Origin: Pseudomonas eucalypticola
GTDB lineage: Bacteria; Pseudomonadota; Gammaproteobacteria; Pseudomonadales; Pseudomonadaceae
Reading direction: 5' to 3'
Length of the DNA stretch: 64,000 nucleotides
Assembly (NCBI RefSeq): GCF_013374995.1
Contig: NZ_CP056030.1
Location: 2,202,501 to 2,266,500 of the forward strand
In this document: one piece after another, positions 33,474-42,449 of the stretch
Numbering within the stretch: position 1 is the first letter of the stretch
How the letters are laid out: the number at the start of each line of letters is the position of its first letter
Notes under the pieces: model-generated
Seen by the model: only the letters and a program-made list of their open reading frames with translations
What the model was told of the DNA's origin: nothing
Databases searched by the model: none
Program-made: the position numbers and the translations under genes

Positions 33474-33783
33474 GACACCCTTCTCCTCTCCAGCGCCTGT
33501 GTGACCGGGTGGACACCATGGCGTGCACTTAGGATAGGAACAGATGATTGAAATGGGGGCGCTGCGGAAGGCAATAAAGTGTGTGACGGTATGTCTGAAT
33601 CAACTACGCAATCGAGGCCGCCTGTGCTGTATTGTTCGAGGCACATTGTCCCAGTTTCGTCCAGAACTGACTTGATCTACGCTTGCCAAGTCGATTAGGC
33701 TGTTTTCCCTCCCTTTTACAAGTTATTGCGCACCATCCGTGGCGTGCGGCCTGTGCTGTTGAAAAACCCTTGAGTATTTGAAG
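33474..33783. other. Intergenic region, nothing recognised
   Basis: About 310 bases between divergent hypothetical genes. It presumably contains both promoters; no repeat or RNA gene is evident. Confidence 0.4.
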
Positions 33784-34119
33784 ATGCATGATTCGCTGAC
33801 AGAACAACAAATGCGTGAAGCATTATTCGGCCCTTCTGCTGCAGCCGCGCCTGCGGAGACTGTGGACTCGACAGAGCTCCAGTTCGTGCCGACCAAGCGC
33901 GCGGCGTCTAAACCCATCGCGAAGAGGGCTAAGCCGACGTCATTGTTCCCGAAGCTGCGGGTCACGATGCAGGTGACCAAGACCTTCGAGGGTGAAGTTG
34001 AAACCCTGGTTCATGAAGCCCGAACATTGAGCTCGCTGCTGGCGGAGCAAGAGGCGCGGGACCTGGCCAAGAAAAAGAAATTCAAGTACATCGACATTGT
34101 CTCAATCGAGCAGGTTTAG
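33784..34119 (+). CDS. Hypothetical ICE-associated protein
   Basis: Basic protein of 111 residues (MHDSLTEQQMREALFGPSAA; TKTFEGEVETLVHEARTLSS; EARDLAKKKKFKYIDIVSIE). The hydrophilic Lys-rich middle and helical C-terminal half could bind nucleic acid, but no family is recognised. The ATG at 33784 is chosen over the TTG two codons earlier. It is followed by the mvaT-type gene on the same strand. Confidence 0.6.
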   Translation: MHDSLTEQQMREALFGPSAAAAPAETVDSTELQFVPTKRAASKPIAKRAKPTSLFPKLRVTMQVTKTFEGEVETLVHEARTLSSLLAEQEARDLAKKKKFKYIDIVSIEQV

Positions 34120-34286
34120 CCAGCGCTAGAATGCATTGCTGATCTCAGCCTAGTGGTTGTCCACGAGGTTTCCGCTACTGGCTCTCCTAGCTGCGTAGCT
34201 TGCGTGAAATAGTTCTGAACCTTTCGGCTATTATTTTTCCTAAACTACTTCAGATAATCATCCTCACTCGTGCAAAAGGATTTCCC

Positions 34287-34652
34287 ATGTCAAAACTTGC
34301 AGAATTCAAAGCCCTGGAGGCCCAGCTGGCCGCGCAGATTCAGCAGTTGGATGCCTTGAAAAATGATGCCGAGCTGAAACGGGAGATCGAGTTCGAGAGC
34401 AAGCTCAAGGCGCTCTTGGAGGAGTACGGTGTCAGCCTGAAGCATATCATCGCCATCCTTGACCCCGTCAAAGCCGGCGGACACCCGTCCGCGAAGTTCG
34501 CCGCTACCCCGCAGCGCAAGCCGCGCGAACTCAAGCGCTACAAGCACCCAGATAGCGGCGAAGTGGTGGAAACCAAAGGTGGCAACCACAAGATCCTCAA
34601 GCAGTGGAAGCAGGAGCACGGGGCAGATACGGTGGAGAGCTGGCTGCAGTAA
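34287..34652 (+). CDS. MvaT/MvaU-family H-NS-like silencer encoded on the element
   Basis: Nucleoid protein of 121 residues. The N-terminal coiled coil (LAEFKALEAQLAAQIQQLDA, KREIEFESKLKALLEEYGVS; 3-55) drives oligomerisation. The C-terminal AT-hook-like DNA-binding domain has KPRELKRYKHPDSGEVVETK then GGNHKILKQWKQEHG and ESWLQ, the MvaT signature. MvaT proteins silence AT-rich foreign DNA in Pseudomonas, and mobile-element copies (such as Pmr on plasmid pCAR1) temper the cost of acquired genes. AGGA lies six bases before the ATG at 34287. It may silence the low-GC modules near it (inference). Confidence 0.9.
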   Translation: MSKLAEFKALEAQLAAQIQQLDALKNDAELKREIEFESKLKALLEEYGVSLKHIIAILDPVKAGGHPSAKFAATPQRKPRELKRYKHPDSGEVVETKGGNHKILKQWKQEHGADTVESWLQ

Positions 34653-34694
34653 TCGACGCTGGACCATCGGCATCCTTGCTCGAGCGTGAACAAG

Positions 34695-34719
34695 ACAAAG
34701 GCCCCATCGGGGCCTTTGT
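34695..34719. terminator. Bidirectional terminator between mvaT-type and ardC-type genes
   Basis: ACAAAGGCCCC and GGGGCCTTTGT arms around ATC form a strong hairpin between two convergent genes. Confidence 0.85.
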
Positions 34720-34735
34720 GGTTTTCTCTGCTGAG

Positions 34736-35674
34736 TCATGCGGTGAGTTGATGCAGTGGCTCGATACTGCTTTGACCGTGCAGCGTCATGAGATACTCCG
34801 ACGCTTCGCGTGCCTGGCCGCTGGCGCGGAAGATGGCACGCTTGTCCTCCCGAAGGATATTCAACCACGAGGCCAAGTACTCCTCGTGGCGCAGCTCGCC
34901 CTGAATGCCGGTGAGGGCGCACAAGAACGCTGCGCCCATCTCCGCCACCAGTTCTTCAAACGCATATTCTGCAGAACCGAAGCGGTGTCCGCCGGTGATG
35001 CCATCGCGCTTGAGGCGCGATTGATGGCCGGACCAATGCGTCAGCTCGTGCAGGGCCGTGGCGTAGTAGCTGCCGACGTCCTCGAACTGGGCCTTGGTGG
35101 GCAGTTGTATCAGGTCGCGCAGGGGATGGTAGAAAGCATCATCTCCAAAGCGATGCTCGATGCGCGCACCTGATAGCTCCAGGACTCGCTCAGCTGGCCC
35201 ATGGTCGATGAAGGGGGCGGCGGGTTCAGCCTCACCTGTATCCTCAGGCTCGCTGGCCAGGCCCTCGGTCTGCTCGATGTTGAACAGGCAATGGGTACGC
35301 AGCAGTGCAAACTGCACCATCTTGACGTTGCCCTGTTCATCCCGAACGACCTCGCCATGCTCGTCCTGGGCTTCCTTGCTCATGGGTTTGTACAGCACCG
35401 CCAGGGTCGATTGCTCGCCTTTGCGGATATGCCCGCCCGCCTTGCGTGCCTGGTTGAAGGTCAGCCATCGGTCCTGACGATAGCCGCGCAAGCGCGCCTC
35501 CGCCCACAGCAGGGGGATGTTGATGCCGGCGTAAGCTCGTCGGGTGATGGCATTGGTGGGGAAGGGGGAGTCAGCACCTGAACCCGGTGTTGACCAGGGT
35601 TTGATCCAGGGAACCACGCCTTGATCAAGCGCGGTGATGATCTTGTTGGTGACGTCGAGGTAGATGTCGGACAT
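34736..35674 (-). CDS. ArdC-like antirestriction protein with zincin domain
   Basis: Protein of 312 residues. The N-terminal ArdC domain (1 to about 135; VTNKIITALDQGVVPWIKPW, TFNQARKAGGHIRKGEQST) binds single-stranded DNA in the family. The C-terminal zincin-like domain carries HELTH at 209-213 with downstream Glu in AYAFEELVAEMG. ArdC-type proteins protect incoming conjugative DNA from restriction. AGGAG precedes the ATG at 35674. It lies in the leftward ICE gene set, as in other elements of this kind. Confidence 0.9.
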   Translation of the reverse strand: MSDIYLDVTNKIITALDQGVVPWIKPWSTPGSGADSPFPTNAITRRAYAGINIPLLWAEARLRGYRQDRWLTFNQARKAGGHIRKGEQSTLAVLYKPMSKEAQDEHGEVVRDEQGNVKMVQFALLRTHCLFNIEQTEGLASEPEDTGEAEPAAPFIDHGPAERVLELSGARIEHRFGDDAFYHPLRDLIQLPTKAQFEDVGSYYATALHELTHWSGHQSRLKRDGITGGHRFGSAEYAFEELVAEMGAAFLCALTGIQGELRHEEYLASWLNILREDKRAIFRASGQAREASEYLMTLHGQSSIEPLHQLTA

Positions 35675-35767
35675 GACGTTCTCCTGAGGTGAGAGGGAAC
35701 GCCGCCCGACCGGGAGGGGTTCCCGGTGGGGTGAAAGGGGGGGCAAGGTGGTGTTGGCCGGCCGCTT

Positions 35768-36070
35768 TCAGTGGCCGGCGGTTGTCTCGCTCGGTAGGTG
35801 AATCAACAGAAACGCAGGTTCTCCAGCAGGGTTCATCTTGTTGACCTGCACCTGCTGCAGCGAGCTCATTGAGAGGTCGGCGTCGAGCTCAAGCTCGACT
35901 GCAGCGCCGTGTAAGCCGGTACTGGCTAGCGACAAAGTGTTGCTCAACAGGCGTGAAAGCCGCCGGCTCGAGAGCCCAGATAGCGGACTTCCACCGTCGG
36001 CTTCCATGACGTATTGCCATACGCCGGGGCTGAGTACGATCGCAGTGGACAAGGGGCTGGGTTTAAGCAT
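35768..36070 (-). CDS. Hypothetical ICE protein
   Basis: Protein of 100 residues (MLKPSPLSTAIVLSPGVWQY; ASTGLHGAAVELELDADLSM; QVNKMNPAGEPAFLLIHLPS). GGAGGT lies just before the ATG at 36070. There is no domain I recognise; it sits between ardC-type and DUF3085 genes on the same strand, so it is probably part of the element's accessory set. Confidence 0.65.
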   Translation of the reverse strand: MLKPSPLSTAIVLSPGVWQYVMEADGGSPLSGLSSRRLSRLLSNTLSLASTGLHGAAVELELDADLSMSSLQQVQVNKMNPAGEPAFLLIHLPSETTAGH

Positions 36071-36351
36071 CGCTACCTCCCACATCATGGGTGAGCACGG
36101 CACCGGATATGTAAATAGGTGGATGCTCGCCGCAGGTTTGTTTCGAAAAGCACTGCTGATGGCTGTGGTTTAAACCCAGCTGGGCGAAGGGTCAATCCAG
36201 GCTCGCGCAGCCAAATGGCAGGCGGGATCCAGCGAATTCCAAGGAAGACAGTGCAGCGCAGAAACCAGATGAGCGGCTGATGTTGCCTCGGTTGCTGCTG
36301 CCGGTGCCCCTCGTAATGAGGGGCTATCGGCACAGGTAAGCGTGGATTGGC

Positions 36352-36714
36352 TCACAGCTTTCCAGGGACGGTAACTTCGGCTGCCAGGCACAGATGTGTA
36401 GGGGTGGCTTCAAGCAGCAACGAACCCGAAGTGCCGCGAAGCGCGGCCAGCACGGGGTCGTCGACGTTGAAGTATTCGACAAAGTCGTCACCACCAAACT
36501 CATCCCGAGCGCGCTGCCACCACGACTCAAAGTCGTCAATTTCAGGATTGCAGCCGGTTGCGTAAGCAACGCGCTTGCGCCCACCTTCTGGTTTGGACTC
36601 GCCGATCTCGGACATGAGGTAAACGCCTTGATCCTTGACCAGGATGACTCGGCAGCCATTGATGCCGGCCTCAGCCAGCACTGCTTGCAGTTCAGTTCCC
36701 GTGAATCGAAGCAT
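36352..36714 (-). CDS. DUF3085 family protein
   Basis: Protein of 120 residues found with ArdC-type genes in ICEs: LRFTGTELQAVLAEAG, CRVILVKDQGVYLMSEIG near 21, AYATGCNPEIDDFESWWQRA near 50, and THLCLAAEV at the end. Function unknown. GAGGAAC precedes the ATG at 36714; a Met six codons upstream is less likely. Confidence 0.8.
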   Translation of the reverse strand: MLRFTGTELQAVLAEAGINGCRVILVKDQGVYLMSEIGESKPEGGRKRVAYATGCNPEIDDFESWWQRARDEFGGDDFVEYFNVDDPVLAALRGTSGSLLLEATPTHLCLAAEVTVPGKL

Positions 36715-37131
36715 GATAAGTTCCTCGAGCAATAGCGCTGAGGAATGCCGCCCGGCTGGGAGGAATTCCCAGCAGTGGAGCGGTTGGTATAAAGGCCGAG
36801 GTAGTCAGGGCCTGGTGATGGAGCGATCATCTCCGCGGAAAGCGGCGACCGTGTGAGCTGCCGAACGCGAATCACACTTGGGATAACCATCGTGGAAGCG
36901 ACGTAGCCTTCAAGGTTCTGGCTACCTAGGTGCTGGAATCCAGCAGTTGCAACTCACAAATATCCCACCTTCCGAATGCGTTTCAAGAGGCAAGAATGGA
37001 CGTTTTTCCAAGTTGTGCCGGTGAAGAGTTCTACTTGGCAATGACCTGATGGATGGTCAACCGCATGCGGATGGGAGGAGTAGCATTAAGAGGATCCAAA
37101 TTTTTGGATCAGTCAATGTGTGGTAATTGCA
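36715..37131. other. Intergenic region, nothing recognised
   Basis: About 417 bases with no supported gene. It probably holds the promoter for the leftward DUF3085-ArdC genes. Confidence 0.4.
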
Positions 37132-37488
37132 ATGAGACACCGAAGCGACTCGACAATGACTTTTTCTTACCGGATTGGGGCTTTCGTAGGCGGGCTTTGG
37201 GTACGCTCTCGAAAAGCGCAGCGAGCGTTGATCTATTCGTCGAAGTTCTCTGATATTCCGCTACCGGTTCGTCATGGATTTCTCTCGATTGCAACGGGCG
37301 TGTTCATCGTGGTGATTGTGCTAGGTGCTGTATTTACTGTTTGCATTGTATTGGGCTTGGCGGTGCTGCGCAGATTGCCGTCGCTGGACGTTGGCCCTGA
37401 CGCGCCACCTGGATACGATGACATTGACCACCCCTACCACCGCGTGACTTATCCTGAACGCTACGATGATTTCGGTTCGTTACGTTGA
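37132..37488 (+). CDS. Small membrane protein
   Basis: Hypothetical protein of 118 residues with one strong membrane segment (about 59-86, IATGVFIVVIVLGAVFTVCI) and a hydrophilic, Pro/Tyr-rich C-terminal tail (DAPPGYDDIDHPYHRVTYPE). It stands where PFGI-1-type elements carry small membrane genes (DUF3742) beyond the TraG-N gene, but orientation and sequence do not clearly match that family. The start is uncertain (ATG at 37132 or 37156); no good ribosome-binding site. Confidence 0.55.
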   Translation: MRHRSDSTMTFSYRIGAFVGGLWVRSRKAQRALIYSSKFSDIPLPVRHGFLSIATGVFIVVIVLGAVFTVCIVLGLAVLRRLPSLDVGPDAPPGYDDIDHPYHRVTYPERYDDFGSLR

Positions 37489-37500
37489 AGATTGTTGCCA

Positions 37501-39042
37501 TCAACGCGCAGATTTTTTCGCCGCGGTCATCAGCTGGGAAGTGCCTTTCGCCGCTGAAGCTTCTGCTGAATGAGAGCCTCTATTCAGCATTCCCTCAATG
37601 TTTGCTCCGACGGCGTAACCTGCCCAGCTCATTGCACCCACAAATGTCATAGGTAACACCACAAACATCGCGCCCATCACGTATTCGATGACTTGCGCTG
37701 TCACGGTGCCGTCCATAAATCCGGAGGTGGGCAGCGACAACAGCGTTTGGTCAGTCGACGACACCTGGTTATACAAAGCGTCCAACATGCTCGAGTCCAC
37801 CCACCGGGCCAGCTCCCACCAGAAGCTCAGCATGTGCAGAGTGAATAGCGCGAACGTAACTGTCATCAACGCCTTCAACTGGTAGGTGCTGATCAGCAAC
37901 ACCAGCGGCAGGCTGATGATTGCCCCCAGGATCAGGAACGCCTGCACCATCGGCAGTGCTGCCCGCAGCGCATTCATCGCCGGAAAATTGCTGAATGACC
38001 CAAGCGCTAGGCCAGTATTCGTGGCCAGGTTGTTCAATCCTTGCGTAACCGAACCGCCTCGGGCGCTGCTGCCATAGTCCTGGAAGACTTGGCCGGGGGA
38101 CATGCTGATGGACTGCTGCCGCGGGCTGACCAGTTCGCGTAGCGTGGCATCTTCGACCTCGGTGTTGGTACGGCCCGTCAACCAGCCCTCCAGGCGAGAG
38201 ATCAGCGAGGGATCGACCTCAGCCAGCAGACGCGCGCGCAGGCCAACATCGGCATCGCTCCACCATTGCTTGCAATTGGGGTAGCCCGCGCCGTTGGCCA
38301 GCTGAGGCAACGACGTGTCGCGAGCCTCGTCGTAAAGCCATGCGACCCTCGGCGTCCGTGAGCGGTCGATATCGTAATAACCCGCGGTATTGAGGAAGTA
38401 GCTCGAGCCAATCCAGGAGGCGTCGTAGCTTTGCGCCTTGTCGAGCTCTGGCCGATTGGTAAACAGCCGCGACCGCGAATAGCCGTAGCAGTCTCGAGTG
38501 AAGTCCGCGACCTCCTGCAGCAACACCTGGTTGCTGATGCGGGAGCTGTCGATCTCCATGCGCATTTCACGGATATCGGGCGCGCAGGGGATGGCGGCCG
38601 TGGCCGCCGCAGTGATGCCCTTGCTCAACGCATGCACGAGAAACCACCACACCGGTACGTTCGCCGACTTGTCGCCGATCGTGTTAAACGTTGTGTCCCA
38701 GGACGTATCAGCCGGCTCGGCCAGTGATACGCCGCAGCGCTGGCTGGCCGCGTCATCGTAGGTAATCGACGACAGGTTCAGCGGGAAAAACGGGATGCAG
38801 GCGAACAGGATCACCACGTAGGCCATCCATAAACGGTTTTCCACGCGAGGGATCGAAAGGAGTCCTTTGTTGCCCTCATCAGCACCTTGCTGTCGTGCTG
38901 ACAGCCATTCCTGCAGGATGATTGCACCAAAGGGGACTGCGAACAGTCCCGTGTCGACCAGCGTGTTCCAGATGCCGTTGTTGATGATCCAGGCCAATAA
39001 CGACAGGTAAAACTCCAGGTAACTGTTGGTGCTCATCGTCAT
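37501..39042 (-). CDS. TraG N-terminal-domain conjugal transfer protein
   Basis: Mating-pair stabilisation protein of 513 residues of the ICE TraG-N family. Membrane segments cluster near 5-40, 70-90, 125-150, 360-420 and 455-480 (AFLILGAIISLPLVLLISTY; VIEYVMGAMFVVLPMTFVGA), with a long periplasmic loop between (CAPDIREMRMEIDSS, SYDASWIGSSYFLNTAGYYD). It lacks the C-terminal half of F-plasmid TraG, as is usual in ICEs. GAGGTG precedes the ATG at 39042. It is in the leftward operon after the small membrane gene 39051-39356. Confidence 0.88.
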   Translation of the reverse strand: MTMSTNSYLEFYLSLLAWIINNGIWNTLVDTGLFAVPFGAIILQEWLSARQQGADEGNKGLLSIPRVENRLWMAYVVILFACIPFFPLNLSSITYDDAASQRCGVSLAEPADTSWDTTFNTIGDKSANVPVWWFLVHALSKGITAAATAAIPCAPDIREMRMEIDSSRISNQVLLQEVADFTRDCYGYSRSRLFTNRPELDKAQSYDASWIGSSYFLNTAGYYDIDRSRTPRVAWLYDEARDTSLPQLANGAGYPNCKQWWSDADVGLRARLLAEVDPSLISRLEGWLTGRTNTEVEDATLRELVSPRQQSISMSPGQVFQDYGSSARGGSVTQGLNNLATNTGLALGSFSNFPAMNALRAALPMVQAFLILGAIISLPLVLLISTYQLKALMTVTFALFTLHMLSFWWELARWVDSSMLDALYNQVSSTDQTLLSLPTSGFMDGTVTAQVIEYVMGAMFVVLPMTFVGAMSWAGYAVGANIEGMLNRGSHSAEASAAKGTSQLMTAAKKSAR

Positions 39043-39050
39043 GGTTCACC

Positions 39051-39356
39051 TCACAGGCGTGTCAGTTCAGCCAACACAATGGCACTGAAGCCGATCAGCG
39101 CCAGGCACTGCAGTCGGCGCCGGCCTTCTGTAGAGCGCTGCATTCGGAATGCACGCCACCAGCCGGCGCTGATCAGGCTGTATAGCAAAACGCGCCAGCA
39201 CGCGAGGTAGCCGCTTAGGGCGCGCGGGATCGTTGGCCATTCAGGCCACACGTTCAGGGAGTGAATGGCCAGCCAAGCGATCGATAGCAGTGCCAGGCAA
39301 GCGCCACTAACGAGCAGCACGCCTATCAGACCTGCCTTGAGGGTGGCGATCGTCAT
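39051..39356 (-). CDS. Small ICE membrane protein
   Basis: Protein of 101 residues with about three membrane segments (LKAGLIGVLLVSGACLALLS at 6-25; YLACWRVLLYSLISAGWW near 50; CLALIGFSAIVLAEL at the end). Its ATG overlaps the end of the TIGR03755 gene by four bases, showing translational coupling. Function unknown; conserved position in this ICE family. Confidence 0.75.
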   Translation of the reverse strand: MTIATLKAGLIGVLLVSGACLALLSIAWLAIHSLNVWPEWPTIPRALSGYLACWRVLLYSLISAGWWRAFRMQRSTEGRRRLQCLALIGFSAIVLAELTRL

Positions 39357-40732
39357 GGGGTGTTCCTGCCTTGATCGGCGCGCTGGAGCCTGCCAGGTTC
39401 CGGGTCGCGCTGATCGATGATGCGCGAGGCATCTGCACCGCCGGCATGGCGGTCCAGCACCAGGCTGGCAGTGTTGGTGGCCAGGGATTGCCGCACCTGC
39501 AGTTCGGTCTGCAGCAGGCGAATTTCCCGGTCCAAGGTTTCGACATTGTTATTCAGCGAGTTAGTTGCGGGCTGCGCCGATGCCACGTTGGGCTCATGAC
39601 TGCCTGCCAGCAGGGTGCGCTGCAGCAACATGGCCTTGTAGATGACGCTCGACAGCGCGGTTTCGCTTGCTAGACGCCGGGCGAGCAAGTCCTGGTCGGG
39701 GTCATCGCGCAAGCCTTCGATCACGCCGCGCGATACCGGCAGCAGCGGGCTGGATACCTTGCTCAGATTCTCGGGCGTAGGTTGATCTGTGCCCGCTACC
39801 AGCCGCTGCAGGCCGGTCAACTGCTCGGTGTATGCTTCCTGGATCAGAGGCGAAAGACCGGTCCCTGCCGTCGCACGCAGGGTTTCGCAGTCGTCACAGG
39901 TCTCCACCTCGGTCTCTCCCAGCACTCGGGTCGCCCAGTCGGAGGCTTCGCTTGGGCTCGACCAGGCTTGGCAGATGGCACCGTTCTGGCAGCTAGCGCC
40001 CACGGCGGAACTGTCGTCCAGCGAGCGGTTGTGCAGCAGGTTGTAGCCTGCTTTGACGACGTCGGCGGTCACACGGATGGGCGCTTGGGCTCGTCCACCG
40101 GCTTTCTGCCCACCGACCCAGCTGACGCCATTATTGCCATTGTTGGTCTCGGTGTTTTTCACCGCGGTTACCGCGTCGCCGCCGGACTGTTCAAGGTTGG
40201 CCTGCATCTCCTGGTTCTTCGCCATGTCGCCCCAGCCGGCTTGATCGACCTTGTCGGCCATCTTGGCGGCCATGGCTTGGCAGGTGAGTTTGGAACGGTC
40301 GAAATCGAGCCGACCCTGTAGCACTCCGTTGCTGAGCAATTCGTAGAGGCCGGGGTTGGCACGCTGGATGATCATCGCCGGCAAAGACATCACCGCCTGC
40401 GTGGCGTTCTGGATGACGTTGCCCATGATCTGCTGGAAGCCCTGGGTGGCGCCGTTCAACTGGTTCTGCAGCGTGTTGGCGAGGTTCATGTTTCCGCACA
40501 TCATGTTGGCGCGCCATGACAGCCCTACGCCCAGGCCACTGGGGCGGTATAAGGAGGAGGGGGCTCCTGCGGCCGAGCCACCGCCGATGGTGTACATCAC
40601 CCGGTCATCCAGCACCTGGCCTTGATCCCCAAGGTGGTAGTCGCCATCCGCCGCAGCGCTGGAAGCGCAGGCTAGCGCACCCATCAGGCCGAGCAGCATG
40701 GCAATTGGGAAGTGCCATTTACTCGCAATCAT
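39353..40732 (-). CDS. ICE protein, TIGR03755 family (PFL_4711)
   Basis: Exported conjugation protein of 459 residues. Signal peptide MIASKWHFPIAMLLGLMGAL to ASSAAADGD. The mature part carries the family's SSLYRPSGLGVGLSWRANMM and CGNMNL opening, a Cys-rich middle (CETCDDCETLRA-like VETCDDCETLRATAG near 280) and a long helical C-terminus (QPATNSLNNNVETLDREIRL). It is likely a periplasmic or envelope part of the transfer machine. The start ATG at 40732 forms an ATGA overlap with the stop of the TIGR03756 gene. Confidence 0.88.
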   Translation of the reverse strand: MIASKWHFPIAMLLGLMGALACASSAAADGDYHLGDQGQVLDDRVMYTIGGGSAAGAPSSLYRPSGLGVGLSWRANMMCGNMNLANTLQNQLNGATQGFQQIMGNVIQNATQAVMSLPAMIIQRANPGLYELLSNGVLQGRLDFDRSKLTCQAMAAKMADKVDQAGWGDMAKNQEMQANLEQSGGDAVTAVKNTETNNGNNGVSWVGGQKAGGRAQAPIRVTADVVKAGYNLLHNRSLDDSSAVGASCQNGAICQAWSSPSEASDWATRVLGETEVETCDDCETLRATAGTGLSPLIQEAYTEQLTGLQRLVAGTDQPTPENLSKVSSPLLPVSRGVIEGLRDDPDQDLLARRLASETALSSVIYKAMLLQRTLLAGSHEPNVASAQPATNSLNNNVETLDREIRLLQTELQVRQSLATNTASLVLDRHAGGADASRIIDQRDPEPGRLQRADQGRNTP

Positions 40733-41664
40733 CAGTGGCCTCCGTCGAAGTCGATGCTGAACAGGAAGGTCTGGCCCATGCGCTGGCAGCAGCGGTATGG
40801 CCGCCAAAGCGACCAGGCATAGGCACCGTCGTCGCTTTGAATCGCTGGGCCTGGAAACACCGCACACGTGCTTTGCAGTTGCGGGTAGAGCAGCTGCCAG
40901 CGATGGTTGCTGACGTCGTTCTCCATTACCGGCAGCGGCGGCCAGTAGCCGTCATAGGGCATGGGCTGCAGTGACAGGTAGACGTGAGGCTGGCCCATCC
41001 GGGTGATGAAATCGCTGGCGCGTTGGGCCATGACGGCGGCGGCTTTGAAGTCGTCTGGCTGGACCAGCAAACCCTCTCGGGGATAGACATTTCCCCACAT
41101 CTCGCCCAGCGCCTGGTTGCCGATTTCACGTACGCCGGGCTCCAGCGCCTGGGGGTAGACTGACTCGGGAATACCGTGACGCCAGCCAAGTGGATCGAGG
41201 GTGCTGAGGTAATAGGGAGTAAGCGGGGTTGCGCCGGTCGGGCAGCTATAGCCAAAGCGCTGGGCGAGGGCTGTCAGCGCCAACCCTCCGGGATGGCCGA
41301 TGGCGTCGACATTCTTGAAGCGGGGCAGGTTGTCGCGTCGCGGGGAAGGGGTCATCAGATTGCCTCCTCCTTCCGAACCCGGAACAGGCGTCGATAGGGG
41401 CGACATTTCCAGCCAAGGGTTGGCACCGGTATCGGAGTAGCTCGATACCACCAGTTCGGGAATGAAATGGCGGACTTTGGGCGAGGTGCGGACGGTGCAG
41501 CCGAAGGGGGTACACAACAACCAGTAGCAGATGCCGACTACACGGTACTCCAGGCACCGAAGCGAGTTGACTGAACTGATGATGGCTTGTGTCGTCAACG
41601 AGAAGCATGGCGTGGGAATCATAATTAACAATACGCTCAAGGTTCGGCAACGTACTCTGCTCAT
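40732..41664 (-). CDS. ICE protein, TIGR03756 family (TraU-like, PFL_4710)
   Basis: TraU-like envelope protein of 310 residues. Signal peptide MSRVRCRTLSVLLIMIPTPC; family block CLEYRVVGICYWLLCTPFGC then TVRTSPKVRHFIPELVVSSY; further Cys in YSCPTG and YRCCQRMG. The frame is open upstream to 41766, but the ATG at 41664 gives the expected signal peptide. It is now the first gene of a leftward unit with no clear promoter or upstream ICE gene, because the next 10.5 kb is a catabolic module. The family's usual upstream neighbour, TIGR03757, is absent. Confidence 0.88.
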   Translation of the reverse strand: MSRVRCRTLSVLLIMIPTPCFSLTTQAIISSVNSLRCLEYRVVGICYWLLCTPFGCTVRTSPKVRHFIPELVVSSYSDTGANPWLEMSPLSTPVPGSEGGGNLMTPSPRRDNLPRFKNVDAIGHPGGLALTALAQRFGYSCPTGATPLTPYYLSTLDPLGWRHGIPESVYPQALEPGVREIGNQALGEMWGNVYPREGLLVQPDDFKAAAVMAQRASDFITRMGQPHVYLSLQPMPYDGYWPPLPVMENDVSNHRWQLLYPQLQSTCAVFPGPAIQSDDGAYAWSLWRPYRCCQRMGQTFLFSIDFDGGH

Positions 41665-42449
41665 GCAACACTTAAAGTAGTTGCATGACGAGAGGGCGGT
41701 ATTGCCGAATCTAACATTATTATCTACGTTCATGAGCACCGCTTGACTAGTGTAAGTCAGCATCAATTAGGGCGACTTCAATATCGCTGATTTTTCTGTA
41801 TGCTGTTAGTGTTTAACTGATTGCTTGACTCTCAATATTCGAATCTTCTTGCGCAGTTAGTGTCAGTGGTGGCGGAGTACTTTTGTGCTCTTGGTTGACG
41901 CTGGATGCCCCATGAGGTGGGGCGAGGGGGATGACACTTAGTCAGAACTGGTCGTGATGATGAATTCCACGATGGCCCTAGGGTTTTTAGGCTCACGGTG
42001 CGCTTTGGCTGACCGTAAGACTCGTGCAAATGGGCCACGCGCGTTCCCCTATGCTCGGGGATTCCCCTTCCCTCGTGTTGTTGTCACGAATTCGCAATTA
42101 GGACTGGGTAGGCTCGGTAAGGGAGAGCGTCGGCTCAATCCGATTAGCTAAGTTATTAGTCGGCACGACCTCCAACACGCTAGAAAACGCCTGAAAAATA
42201 GTCGGTGCATCTAATTCCCCCCCCTTTCGCTTGCGACGCTGCCGGCTAAGAATGGTAGTACACAGGCATCCGTTTAGCGGATCCGTGTTCAGTATCGAAG
42301 GCGCAAACACGCGCACCAAGCGCCGTAGCCTGAGATAGGCCTTGTGCGAAAAGCGCCAGTTAATTAATTGTAAACATCCACTCTTCGTCCATCAGCGATC
42401 ATGACCTAGGCTATCAATGGGGCCGCCAAGGTTATGGTCTGGTGAGGTG
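41665..42449. other. Junction region between broken ICE operon and catabolic module
   Basis: About 785 bases without a supported gene. The ICE side ends at the TIGR03756 start; the module side begins at the AraC gene. A leftward frame at 42098-42319 shows no recognisable domain. No inverted repeats or transposase remnants are evident, so how the module entered is unclear. Confidence 0.5.

Noticed and set aside
41665..41766. Upstream extension of the TIGR03756 protein
   Set aside because: It would place charged residues ahead of a clear signal peptide; the ATG at 41664 gives the normal exported N-terminus.
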